Under the pieces are notes generated by a model, which worked only from the letters and a program-made list of their open reading frames with translations, was not told where the DNA came from and did no database searches. 36,717 bases of DNA, taken from positions 1-36,717 of the IMG/VR virus record IMGVR_UViG_3300020207_003211. The stretch is one strand, 5' to 3'. Below are positions 1 to 7,438 of this stretch, piece after piece; the first letter of the stretch is position 1, and every line of letters begins with the position of its first letter. Source of the DNA: a virus. The translations under genes and the position numbers were made by a program.

Positions 1-684
1 TTAATTGTTACGATTAACGGTTACGCTACACCCACCAAAGGTTGAACAAATGCCTGTGATGCTGTAACTGTCAGCACTTGTTGTAACATTTTGATCTAAA
101 TCCAATGTGTATGCTCCACCTGAGTTTGTTAGATCTATTGCGGCACTTGCACTGTTGCTTCCGCGCTGATCAACATCTACTGTATGCCCATCACCTGTTA
201 GCACAATGTCAGCCCACTTAGCGCCACCATTACCTCTTTGATACAAATCAACAAAGTTATCGTCACCGTCTATTTCAACAAATCCGTCGTGTCCTGCTTT
301 GCCCATTTGAGTGTGTTTAACAAAGTTACCGTCACCGTCGATAATATTAGCAAGATGATGAGGTGCTCCGCCGCCTCCACCTCTGTTTGTGTCGGTTTGA
401 TAACTGTAGACTGTATTGCCGCTACCGTTTACAGTCCAATATGCTTCGTGGCCGCCGGTTTCGTCTCCGTCATATGTACCATCACTGTGTATACCTTGAC
501 GTATTGTAATGTCGTTGTTTGCACCTGTGCTTGATAAACTAACATACTGATCCTCAGACTTTTGTGTAACTTCTAAGTCAAGATTGTCGCCTGACTGTGT
601 AATGTATATTTCGTTAGCATTACTTTTGAATGATGTCAATAGTGTTGCTGCCAACACCAACACGATAGTCGTAAACTGCTTCAT
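1..684 (-). CDS. Curlin-like secreted amyloid protein, copy 2
   Basis: Probable curli fibre subunit secreted through the CsgG pore encoded upstream. The start at 684 is preferred over 714 because GGAG lies 7 nt before it and a signal peptide follows (MKQFTTIVLVLAATLL...SNA). The mature protein opens with NEIYITQSGDNLDLEVTQ and continues with short beta-strand repeats of the type I-x-I-x-Q-x-G / G-D-x-N-x-V, as in CsgA/CsgB. Glycine-, asparagine- and glutamine-rich strands run to the end. The mature N-terminus closely matches that of the curlin at 1758..2510, so the two are paralogs. It overlaps the FecR-protein gene by 65 nt and ends at the window edge. Individual repeats are degenerate, so assignment to CsgA rather than CsgB is not possible. 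Confidence 0.8.
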   Translation of the reverse strand: MKQFTTIVLVLAATLLTSFKSNANEIYITQSGDNLDLEVTQKSEDQYVSLSSTGANNDITIRQGIHSDGTYDGDETGGHEAYWTVNGSGNTVYSYQTDTNRGGGGGAPHHLANIIDGDGNFVKHTQMGKAGHDGFVEIDGDDNFVDLYQRGNGGAKWADIVLTGDGHTVDVDQRGSNSASAAIDLTNSGGAYTLDLDQNVTTSADSYSITGICSTFGGCSVTVNRNN

Positions 685-1756
685 CGCCTTGCTCCACGTT
701 AATTGTATATCCATAGTTATTGTGTAGGTATAAATCTATTTGATTCTCTACACTTGCATCTTCTCTTGTTACGTGATATCTGTCACCTTCTGTATCAAAA
801 AAGAATCCTGTCTTTTCATCATAGCCTGATTGTTGCACTGCCATTAGTTGTTCATTCTGTTTGTCTAGTTCATCTCTAAACAGTTCTGCTAGGGCACGAT
901 TTAACTCGTCAATCATATCAACTAATAGTTCACGCAAATAATAGTCTGCACCTTTATCTAGCTCTGTTACCCATATGTCTTTGATATCATCGCCTAGTAC
1001 ATCTTTGTCTAGGCCGTCAAACTCTAAAAAGTCTATTGCTAGGAAGTCTGTTTCTCTACCTTCCTGTGCTTGTATTTGTTCTGCTTGTTCAATAGGGTCT
1101 GTGCGTCTTACAATAAGCATACCTGTTATTTGCGGTTCTGTTAAATCAACTATGATAGGTTTGCTAGGAGGGCTACTCAAACTTGTTACTCTAGTCATTT
1201 GAAATGCTTGATTTAATATTACAATACCTGCATCATTCTCTACGCTAATCTCGCCTGTGACACATTCTAGTTCACGACCATTGCCATCGTACTGACAACT
1301 TGGCAGTAGGGTTACATATGATTCGCCAATTTCGTTTACCAGCATATTAAAGTCTGTACCGCGAACTGAAATAGTTGCGGTTGGTGTTCTTAGTCTTACT
1401 TTCTGTCTGCTGTTCTTTGCAATCTGTCCACTTGCATAACGAACAGCACCTAGGCTTGCACGAATGTCCAAACTACCTTTACCAGTGTTAGGATCATAAA
1501 CAAACTCGTCGATTACTACACGACTGTTATCAATAACATCTAGCCGTGTTTCATCAACAAAGTCTATTTGCATACGACCTTTGGTAGTTTCGGCGACATC
1601 CATCTGCTGTATTTCTACACCTACACTGTCGCCAACAACATTGCTGTCACGTTTAATAACACCCGATCCGTCGAGCGTTGTAACTGTGCCGATATTTGCT
1701 GCCGCTGCTGATGCAGTAGTCAGGAACGCAGATAAGACAAAACAGAGCAATTTCAT
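620..1756 (-). CDS. Periplasmic/secreted FecR-domain protein with C-terminal curlin-like repeat
   Basis: A signal peptide (residues 1-20, ending SAAAA) is followed by a FecR domain. The diagnostic stretch is residues 122-136, LRTPTATISVRGTDF, preceded by a beta-rich segment from about residue 25. The middle (about 215-320) is acidic and helical. The last ~30 residues read INVEQGDEAVYDYRVG then SNTIDIIQ, which fits one curlin-type repeat (I-x-V-x-Q-G ... N-x-I-x-I-x-Q). It lies between the two curlin genes in the csg operon, so it is probably exported with them. A nucleator (CsgB-like) or anchoring role is inference. FecR proteins usually transmit signals to ECF sigma factors, but no sigma factor or transmembrane anchor is seen here. 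Confidence 0.8.
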   Translation of the reverse strand: MKLLCFVLSAFLTTASAAAANIGTVTTLDGSGVIKRDSNVVGDSVGVEIQQMDVAETTKGRMQIDFVDETRLDVIDNSRVVIDEFVYDPNTGKGSLDIRASLGAVRYASGQIAKNSRQKVRLRTPTATISVRGTDFNMLVNEIGESYVTLLPSCQYDGNGRELECVTGEISVENDAGIVILNQAFQMTRVTSLSSPPSKPIIVDLTEPQITGMLIVRRTDPIEQAEQIQAQEGRETDFLAIDFLEFDGLDKDVLGDDIKDIWVTELDKGADYYLRELLVDMIDELNRALAELFRDELDKQNEQLMAVQQSGYDEKTGFFFDTEGDRYHVTREDASVENQIDLYLHNNYGYTINVEQGDEAVYDYRVGVGSNTIDIIQK

Positions 1757-1757
1757 A

Positions 1758-2510
1758 TTAATCGCTCTGTGTAATGTCTATCGTACTGCCATTCGTAGTC
1801 GCATCTAACACAACGGTTTTCTGTGCTGTACCACTTTGATCTATTGTAACTACGTTAGCCGCGCCATCAAGATCTAAATCAATTACGTGACCTGCACCTG
1901 ATGCTCCACCGTCTACATTAATATCAATGATGTTACCACCATTAGTAGTGCTTAGGCTTGCGTCATTAGCACTTGTAATTGATGTAGTATTAGTTGGCAA
2001 TGTATTAGTTACATCTACGTCAATAGTTGCATCAATACCGTCGATATCAGCGTCTACTACGTTGTCATCACCAGTAATAGTAAAGTTAACTGTGCTTCCG
2101 CCTGCGTCAGTGTTTTCACCAATATAAAACTTATAGGTGTTGTCATCACCTGTAGTTGTTATATTGAGTGTTACACTTTCACAGTTTCCGCTACCAGCTG
2201 TACCTAAGCTATCACATTTTAAATCTACTGTGTTGTAGTCTCCTGTGAATGCCCATGTACCAGTATAACTGTCACCATTTATAACTGCGGCAATATCATT
2301 ACCATCGCCAGTCTGTGTAATGCTAAACGTCATTAGATCGCCGTTTAGTGAAACTACTGTTGTTGAATCACCGAATTCGTTGCTCGCACCATCTTGAACT
2401 ATATCTAAATCTAAAGTATCACCTACTTGTGTAATATAGATATCGTTAGCCAGAGCTGGAGCTAGAAACAGAGTCATCAACGCCGATAATGTCAATGTTT
2501 TCAATTTCAT
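1758..2510 (-). CDS. Curlin-like secreted amyloid protein, copy 1
   Basis: Probable curli subunit. The start at 2510 is set by a strong AGGAGG 9 nt upstream and by the signal peptide MKLKTLTLSALMTLFLAPALA; the longer reading from 2558 would run deep into csgG. The mature N-terminus NDIYITQVGDTLDLDIVQ is nearly the same as in the other curlin of this operon. Many short repeats follow (GDGNDI, GDYNTVDL, GDDNTYKF, GDDNVVDADI, ... VVTIDQSG ... STIDITQSD), each fitting a beta-arch with Asn/Gln ladders. It overlaps the end of csgG by 65 nt and lies just upstream of the FecR gene. Confidence 0.82.
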   Translation of the reverse strand: MKLKTLTLSALMTLFLAPALANDIYITQVGDTLDLDIVQDGASNEFGDSTTVVSLNGDLMTFSITQTGDGNDIAAVINGDSYTGTWAFTGDYNTVDLKCDSLGTAGSGNCESVTLNITTTGDDNTYKFYIGENTDAGGSTVNFTITGDDNVVDADIDGIDATIDVDVTNTLPTNTTSITSANDASLSTTNGGNIIDINVDGGASGAGHVIDLDLDGAANVVTIDQSGTAQKTVVLDATTNGSTIDITQSD

Positions 2511-3318
2511 TTTGTTTACCCTCCTGGACTTGGAATTTCCAAAGTCCTTTGCGTTCACCTTCGTGAACTAGTTCTACGATACCCTGTTCAACAGCCGCCC
2601 TCACAGCAAAGTTGACAGGCTCATTGACTGAGAAACCTGTTTCAGTTTCTAGCAGTCTAGTTCCCATGTCTAAGAACCTAAATATGTCCGCTCCGGACCT
2701 GTGGCTTGCAATGGTTTTCTCCGTTGCTATACTCAGTAGAACCTTCCCTGTACTAACTGATACGATACGCATCACCACTGTTACGTTATCGATTCTGTAT
2801 TCGGTGCTTGCACCTATTCCAAAATAACTGGCTCCAACTCCTCCGACTGCTACATTGCTATCATATCCAACAATGCCGCCTTCGAGGATGAGCCCTGCAA
2901 ACAGCAATGGTTTCAAAGGTACTGCATTTTCACCTTCGTAATTTTCACGTGTCTGTCTAATAAGTTGACGCTCTTTGATAAGATTGTCCATACCTACACG
3001 TTCAACAACTTCAAACCATTGTCCGTTGCCCACCTCTTGTAAGGCTTTTATAACCCAGGCTTCTGAGCCTTGTGTGACTGCACTGCTTAAACTAGCAACC
3101 ATATCACTGGGTTTACGCTGTCCTGTTTTATCTGTAAAACTATAAACAGCGATTGTAATTTTTTCTCCATCTAATCCTGGCACATCTTCTAAACGTTTCT
3201 GTATAGGAGATGATTGAACCGTAGGCGACACTTCTGTATCCTTGAGTGTTTGTAAACTAGGATTCATTGCGCACCCTCCTAAGAGTGCCAGTGCTAGTAT
3301 GGCCGCAAGTGCTTTCAT
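2446..3318 (-). CDS. csgG: CsgG curli secretion channel lipoprotein
   Basis: Outer-membrane nonameric channel that exports curlins (type VIII secretion). It has a lipoprotein signal with lipobox LGGC (Cys16), then the CsgG domain: KITIAVYSFTDKTGQRKP, WVIKALQEVGNGQWFEVVERVGMDNLIKERQLIRQTRE, LLFAGLILEGGIVGYDSN and GASTEYRIDNVTVVMRIVS. The length of 290 aa compares with about 277 in E. coli. The C-terminus is extended by a Ser-rich tail (DDSVSSSSSG) that overlaps the next gene's signal-peptide region. The start overlaps the csgF stop by 1 nt (TAATG), so the two are translationally coupled. Confidence 0.95.
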   Translation of the reverse strand: MKALAAILALALLGGCAMNPSLQTLKDTEVSPTVQSSPIQKRLEDVPGLDGEKITIAVYSFTDKTGQRKPSDMVASLSSAVTQGSEAWVIKALQEVGNGQWFEVVERVGMDNLIKERQLIRQTRENYEGENAVPLKPLLFAGLILEGGIVGYDSNVAVGGVGASYFGIGASTEYRIDNVTVVMRIVSVSTGKVLLSIATEKTIASHRSGADIFRFLDMGTRLLETETGFSVNEPVNFAVRAAVEQGIVELVHEGERKGLWKFQVQEGKQNEIENIDIIGVDDSVSSSSSG

Positions 3319-3776
3319 TAGAATGAAAAATCTCCTGACGCTGGAATTGATAGTTCTGTTATTGTACCATCTTCACCTACAATAGTCAGTGTAATCATTC
3401 CATCTGCTTTGACCCAAGTTATAGTTGAGCCTTCGATTTCTGCTGTGCCTGTGTTAGAGCAACTGTCCGAACAATCAGCAAACATTGCGTCTACCATCTG
3501 TTTAGATATCTGTGCGTAAATTCTTGATTCTACGTTTTTTAGAAATTTGTTTAGTGTGCTATTTTCTAGCTCACGCTCTATACGTCTTTGTTCTGCTTCT
3601 GCTTTTGCTTTGATATCTTCTTTGCGGTTATGCTGTAACTGCTCAGTAGATAGTACGTGCGAACTGTACCCTTGTCCGCTGAATCGTGGATTTTTAAAAC
3701 CCCATACCATTTCTGTGGCATAGGCTGTTGAGCTAATCACTGAAAAAAATAAAAATGTGAATATTATGCCCTTCAT
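3318..3776 (-). CDS. csgF: CsgF curli assembly factor
   Basis: Surface-exposed chaperone that binds the CsgG pore and helps nucleate curlin. After a signal peptide (about residues 1-20) the protein reads TEMVWGFKNPRFSGQGYSSHVL, matching the CsgF N-terminus that plugs CsgG (F-x-NPxFGG pattern). A Lys/Glu-rich helix and a C-terminal beta segment (ITWVKADGMITLTIVGEDG) follow. It is first in the csg operon, with an AGGGG ribosome site 7 nt upstream and a late-type promoter at 3830-3837. The length of 152 aa is normal for the family (E. coli 138). No csgE, csgB or csgD is visible in the window. Confidence 0.88.
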   Translation of the reverse strand: MKGIIFTFLFFSVISSTAYATEMVWGFKNPRFSGQGYSSHVLSTEQLQHNRKEDIKAKAEAEQRRIERELENSTLNKFLKNVESRIYAQISKQMVDAMFADCSDSCSNTGTAEIEGSTITWVKADGMITLTIVGEDGTITELSIPASGDFSF

Positions 3777-3790
3777 ATATACACCCCTGT

Positions 3791-3837
3791 ATTACCGCGC
3801 AAGAGGTAATTCTCTTGACACTACAACTATATTTATC
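3791..3837 (-). promoter_or_regulatory. Late-type promoter and inverted repeat before csgF
   Basis: On the minus strand GATAAATA lies at 3830-3837, a one-mismatch fit to the T4 late box TATAAATA. Between it and csgF is a perfect 6-bp inverted repeat, ATTACC (3791-3796) and GGTAAT (3805-3810), with an 8-nt loop in the leader. It would place the whole curli operon under late control. Confidence 0.55.
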
Positions 3838-3868
3838 GGTAATAGGGATGAATTATGCTATGCTAATA

Positions 3869-5272
3869 TTATTTTTTGCCGATAGCGAATGCCATCTTGC
3901 CGCCAACACGTGAACTATAGTAGTTCTTGCCGCCTTCGAGCAGCACTTTGCCTGAGAACGTAGGAGGATAAACTGCATTAAACTGACCTAGTACAGCATC
4001 GTTACCGCGCTTGCCCATCTTAGTGTATAGCTGAATAATATCTGATTGATTTAGTAGTGCAATAGCACCTTTAGAGAAGTTGTCTTCTGCATTAACAACC
4101 TTTGCACAAGTTTTACTAACTGCACTTAGTAGTGCATAACCTGCATTAAAGCCCTTTGTTTCTAATTTAACGTTGAAAGGTTCTAGAATTTTTTCAGCTT
4201 GTGGACTCAAATTCTCTAGATCTGCTTTACCTTCTCTGATATACTGATCAATTTCTTCTTGAATACTTTCATCAATACCGTCAATGCCTAAGAACTGGGC
4301 TACTTTAACTGGACCATTTACTGCGGTTTCGGCTGCAATAATTGTAACCAACTTCGCAGCAAAGTCAGCAACTCCGCCTTCTGCTACAATTTCATTACCG
4401 TTCTTTTCGGCTTTTTTCACAGCATCGTGTAGGTTCTTTGAACTAGCTGCTGCACCTTGGCCGCCTTTAGAACTAATGCCAATTTCAGCACCATTAGGTG
4501 CAATCATAAACGAGTCACATAGAGCAGCGTTCATACTCATCGGCCACATAACTTCACAGTCGCGCCACTCAGCACCATCTGCTAGTTGTTGTCTAGCATC
4601 TTCTGCTTGTCCTTTGATTACTCCGCCCATTAGTGCAACAGGTTGCATAATCTCACCGAAGTAATCTCTAAGAGCTGCTTGCTGTTCATACATTTCTGGA
4701 AAAACAACATCGCCGCGGCCTTGTGCTAGATTTTGTAGTGCTTCTTTAAATACTTCTTTTACTTGATCGTCTGCCTTAGATACTACTGTATTAATAATAC
4801 TGTCAGTACCTTGGAAACGCTGTTCTGTAGCAATAAGATGCTGTGGATCATATCCTGATGCAAACTTTTGTGCGCCTTTGGTTTGCAGTGCCCAACCTGG
4901 AGGAACTTGTTTATTAGCCCAAGCACCCATCATATCAAAGCTCACGCTTTGCATATACTTGCCCCAGAAAACGTGATTGCCGTCTTGATCGTCTAATTGT
5001 GCAATGCCAAATGCTAACATATTACGAGCAGGTTTGTTAACCCATTCAATCTCTGCGCCACCATGTTCTTCTTGAAAAGACTTAATTGCAGCATCACGGT
5101 CTTCAGGTGTTTCAAATTTTTGTGTTTGTGCATCTGGAAATGCAACTACTTGTACAATAGAATATTCACGACCGTCTTGGTGTGTAAATTTATCACCCTC
5201 GTTACGACCAAATAATCCTTTTGATTCTTCTAGTTTCTTTGTTTCTACAATTTTAAAATCACTAAAGCGCAT
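3869..5272 (-). CDS. Large late protein, possible capsid-internal protein
   Basis: 467 aa, not recognised with certainty. The N-terminus MRFSDFKIVETKKLEESKG resembles other proteins of this phage (MRFFEFK...). It contains (L/I)xE sites (IVE 8-10, LEE 14-16) like those cut by T4 prohead protease gp21 in packaged internal proteins. The body is mixed alpha/beta with no membrane segment. A conserved-looking stretch GAEIGISSKGGQGAAASSKN near the middle faintly recalls nuclease (D/E)...K motifs, but this is too weak to call. It has its own late promoter at 5295-5303 and AGGAAG before the start, so a virion or injected protein is likely. Confidence 0.6.
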   Translation of the reverse strand: MRFSDFKIVETKKLEESKGLFGRNEGDKFTHQDGREYSIVQVVAFPDAQTQKFETPEDRDAAIKSFQEEHGGAEIEWVNKPARNMLAFGIAQLDDQDGNHVFWGKYMQSVSFDMMGAWANKQVPPGWALQTKGAQKFASGYDPQHLIATEQRFQGTDSIINTVVSKADDQVKEVFKEALQNLAQGRGDVVFPEMYEQQAALRDYFGEIMQPVALMGGVIKGQAEDARQQLADGAEWRDCEVMWPMSMNAALCDSFMIAPNGAEIGISSKGGQGAAASSKNLHDAVKKAEKNGNEIVAEGGVADFAAKLVTIIAAETAVNGPVKVAQFLGIDGIDESIQEEIDQYIREGKADLENLSPQAEKILEPFNVKLETKGFNAGYALLSAVSKTCAKVVNAEDNFSKGAIALLNQSDIIQLYTKMGKRGNDAVLGQFNAVYPPTFSGKVLLEGGKNYYSSRVGGKMAFAIGKK

Positions 5273-5294
5273 CGATACTTCCTAATTCTTTTTA

Positions 5295-5303
5295 GTATTT
5301 ATG
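5295..5303 (-). promoter_or_regulatory. Late-type promoter CATAAATAC
   Basis: The minus-strand box CATAAATAC lies 23 nt before the start codon at 5272, leaving room for a short leader with the AGGAAG ribosome site. It differs from T4 TATAAATAC by one base. Confidence 0.65.
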
Positions 5304-5991
5304 CAAGTTTAGGAAACAACATATCACGACAGAATATCTCTACGTCTTCTTCAGGCAATCCTAATGATTTCATAACTGCTGGAGTATGTGGGTTTTGTTG
5401 CTGATTATGACAGTAATAATCTTGTGATGCAGCAACTATTTCTCTAGTAGAATTTCCATCTGACTGTGGCACTTCTTCAAACCAAGCACGTAGATTAGCA
5501 AGAGCAATGTCAATAATTGCACACGCTTCTTCTTCTGTGTTTACATTACCTGCGGCAAGCATTTTATCTGTAAAAATGTTACGTGCCCATTCTGGCAGTT
5601 CACGCTGCTTCTTAGGAATAAAGTCTTCTACGCTTTCTTTATATCCATCAATCATAGGATGGTCTGGATCAGCACTAGGACTAAAGTCGTGGAACGCACC
5701 TGTCATTTTATTTTTGCCAGCAATAACATCAAAACCGTATATAGGTGCATCGTTGTTTAGGTTTGGAAAACAGCATACATGCATCATCCAAAGACCTTTA
5801 GTCTCACGGGCGTCTACAACATCGATATGAGCGCGACGAACAGACTTGTTAGCCCACACACGGTTAATCCAACCAGAATCAGGTTGGTTAAATCTGTCCA
5901 AGCCCTCTTCTTGTATTTCTTCCGCATAGTCATTAAAAATATTTATTATTTCAGCCTGACAATTAATCAGATGATTCCATATAACGCTCAA
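5299..5991 (-). CDS. pcyX: Ferredoxin-dependent bilin reductase, PcyX/PebS type
   Basis: Reduces biliverdin to an open-chain bilin with electrons from ferredoxin. The central family signature is present: GFDVIAGKNKMTGAFHDFSP, with His101-Asp102 at the position of the catalytic Asp region of FDBRs. At 230 aa it has the usual length. It directly follows heme oxygenase with a 29-nt overlap, so heme to biliverdin to bilin is encoded as a unit. The only plausible start is TTG at 5991: a stop lies two codons upstream, and GGAG sits 7 nt before the TTG. I recall PcyX (a four-electron enzyme making phycoerythrobilin) from uncultured marine myophages beside a heme oxygenase. The choice of PcyX over PebS rests on this context, not on alignment. 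Confidence 0.85.
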   Translation of the reverse strand: MSVIWNHLINCQAEIINIFNDYAEEIQEEGLDRFNQPDSGWINRVWANKSVRRAHIDVVDARETKGLWMMHVCCFPNLNNDAPIYGFDVIAGKNKMTGAFHDFSPSADPDHPMIDGYKESVEDFIPKKQRELPEWARNIFTDKMLAAGNVNTEEEACAIIDIALANLRAWFEEVPQSDGNSTREIVAASQDYYCHNQQQNPHTPAVMKSLGLPEEDVEIFCRDMLFPKLA

Positions 5992-6532
5992 CGTCTAACT
6001 CCATAAGATCTTGAAATAACTTAGTTGCAGATGTAAACATCCATTGTGCTTCTTCTGCCATGTCATCATTTGTTTTTGCTCTAATAGCTTCTTTAATTTC
6101 GTCAGTATCGCCGTCGAACTGATACATGCGACCTTCACCTGGAACACGTTTTGCAATCATCTGTCCGCCACTTAGGTCTCCCATGTGCAATACATAAACA
6201 TGTGCCATTAGGGCTTCTGGATTAGTCATTAGTTCTTTAATATGAGCAATATATTCTTCAGTACTAGGAACAAGTTGAGGTGGAGTGTCATGCTTCCATA
6301 ATTCTATAAAGTCTTGTTCAATGCGTTGCTTACGTCTAATGTCTGCTGGAATATCATTAAACAATCCCATTGCACCTGCTAGTGCTTCTAGTATATCATA
6401 TTTTTTATGCTGGTTCCATAGATATGTAGCATAAAAGTCTGGATGTATTTTACCACTCATTAAAACTTTAACGAACTCTTGTCGTTCTGCGTTTTTATGA
6501 TGTTCCCATGTTAGGTCTTTTAAATTACTCAT
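5963..6532 (-). CDS. ho1: Heme oxygenase
   Basis: Cleaves heme to biliverdin, CO and iron. The proximal His is His12 in the motif H-K-N-A-E near the N-terminus. The distal-helix signature GDLSGGQ lies at residues 118-124. The length of 189 aa is slightly below bacterial and phage HO-1 proteins. The ATG at 6532 is used because it overlaps the clpS stop in an ATGAGTAA arrangement; the longer reading would need a TTG at 6541. The gene supplies biliverdin for the bilin reductase that overlaps its 3' end. Confidence 0.93.
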   Translation of the reverse strand: MSNLKDLTWEHHKNAERQEFVKVLMSGKIHPDFYATYLWNQHKKYDILEALAGAMGLFNDIPADIRRKQRIEQDFIELWKHDTPPQLVPSTEEYIAHIKELMTNPEALMAHVYVLHMGDLSGGQMIAKRVPGEGRMYQFDGDTDEIKEAIRAKTNDDMAEEAQWMFTSATKLFQDLMELDVERYMESSD

Positions 6533-6839
6533 TCGGCTCAATTCTCACTTGTAAAGGAAATCCGCTTTGTCTCGAAACATTTGTAGTTTCTGCAGATTTC
6601 TGTTCAGCTATTTCATAACTGTATATACCTGCAAGACCGCTTCCTTCGTTGTGAATTTGAAGTGTAATTTTTTTCGCTGTTTCTTCTGAATGATTGTAAA
6701 TAACTTTTAAAATATCAATTACCCACTCCATCGGAGTTGCATCGTCGTTGAGCATTACAACTCTATACTTGATAGGTTCTTTAATATCTTTTTTAATTTT
6801 TTCATCAATTTTGATGTCTTCTAAAATTTCTGAACTCAT
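6525..6839 (-). CDS. clpS: ClpS adaptor
   Basis: Adaptor that delivers N-degron substrates to ClpAP. The ClpS fold is clear: KYRVVMLNDDATPMEWVIDILKV, then TLQIHNEGSGLAGIYSYEIAEQK. The binding-pocket residues Asn31, Asp32, Asp33 and His63 align with E. coli Asn34, Asp35, Asp36 and His66. At 104 aa it is normal length with a Lys/Asp-rich N-terminal tail that would contact ClpA. It has GGAG before the ATG and an 8-nt overlap with the heme oxygenase. A phage copy could redirect host proteolysis during infection (inference). Confidence 0.95.
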   Translation of the reverse strand: MSSEILEDIKIDEKIKKDIKEPIKYRVVMLNDDATPMEWVIDILKVIYNHSEETAKKITLQIHNEGSGLAGIYSYEIAEQKSAETTNVSRQSGFPLQVRIEPNE

Positions 6840-6855
6840 TTTTTGCTCCGTAAGT

Positions 6856-6877
6856 GGGGGAGATATTTCACTCCCCC
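6856..6877 (-). other. Strong hairpin between hsp20 and clpS
   Basis: GGGGGAG and CTCCCCC form a 7-bp GC-rich stem with an 8-nt loop. No T-run follows on the minus strand, so it is more likely an mRNA-stabilising or partial-attenuation hairpin than a full terminator. Confidence 0.5.
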
Positions 6878-6884
6878 TAGACTG

Positions 6885-7349
6885 TTACTTGTCTTCTGCT
6901 TTACCTTCTAAAGTAAGACCTGAATTGATCTCAATCTTTTTAGGTTGTAGCTCTTCTGGTACTTCACGTTTTAGATATACATTTAGCATACCATTGTCTA
7001 GTGTAGCGTTAACTACTTCAACGTGGTCAGCAAGTGTAAACTCTCTACGGAAGTTGCGACCTGCAATTCCTTTGTGTAGGTAATTTACATCTTCATCTCC
7101 CTTAGGAGCAGTACCTTCAATCTTTAGAACATTTTTGTCTTTTTCAATGTCTAAGTTATCCATACTAAATCCAGCAACAGCTAGAGTAATAACGTACTCG
7201 TCGTCGTTTACTTGTGCGATGTTGTATGGGGGATAACCATTTCCATTTGGACTATTTGCAAATCCTCTTTCTAATTCGTCGAATAGTCTATCAAAGCCAA
7301 TAGTTGCTCTGTGGAAGGTTGGTAGGTCTAGAGTTGTTAGTCTTGTCAT
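6885..7349 (-). CDS. hsp20: Small heat shock protein Hsp20 (IbpA type)
   Basis: ATP-independent chaperone that holds unfolded proteins. The alpha-crystallin domain spans about residues 40-135: YNIAQVNDDEYVITLAVAGF, LDIEKDKNVLKIEG, GIAGRNFRREFTLADHVEVVNATLDNGMLNVYLKREVPE. The conserved GMLNVYL segment and a C-terminal KKIEI (IxI-type) assembly motif are present. T4-like marine phages often carry an hsp20. Start at 7349 with AAGGAG 7-8 nt upstream. It has a 5' leader of about 80 nt with hairpins and a combined sigma70/late promoter. Confidence 0.95.
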   Translation of the reverse strand: MTRLTTLDLPTFHRATIGFDRLFDELERGFANSPNGNGYPPYNIAQVNDDEYVITLAVAGFSMDNLDIEKDKNVLKIEGTAPKGDEDVNYLHKGIAGRNFRREFTLADHVEVVNATLDNGMLNVYLKREVPEELQPKKIEINSGLTLEGKAEDK

Positions 7350-7430
7350 GTTTTTTCTCCTTTAATAAGCAAGATTAATATTAGAGCCCCTTATGGGCAC
7401 TCCAGTAAAAGCAGGACTCTTTCCTGTTTC
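7350..7430 (-). promoter_or_regulatory. Structured 5' leader of hsp20, possible RNA thermometer
   Basis: Two minus-strand hairpins are visible: CAGGA-AAGAG-TCCTG, and GAGTGCCC-ATAA-GGGGCTC (one G-T pair). A TTGCT at 7368-7372 lies just before AAGGAG. In ROSE thermometers of alphaproteobacterial small heat-shock genes a UYGCU element pairs with the ribosome site, so the same could apply here. No folding was computed. Confidence 0.35.
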
Positions 7431-7438
7431 TACATTAT

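Noticed and set aside
238-534. Plus-strand 98-aa open frame opposite a curlin gene
   Set aside because: The Val/Thr/Cys-rich translation is a by-product of curlin repeats; no start signals.
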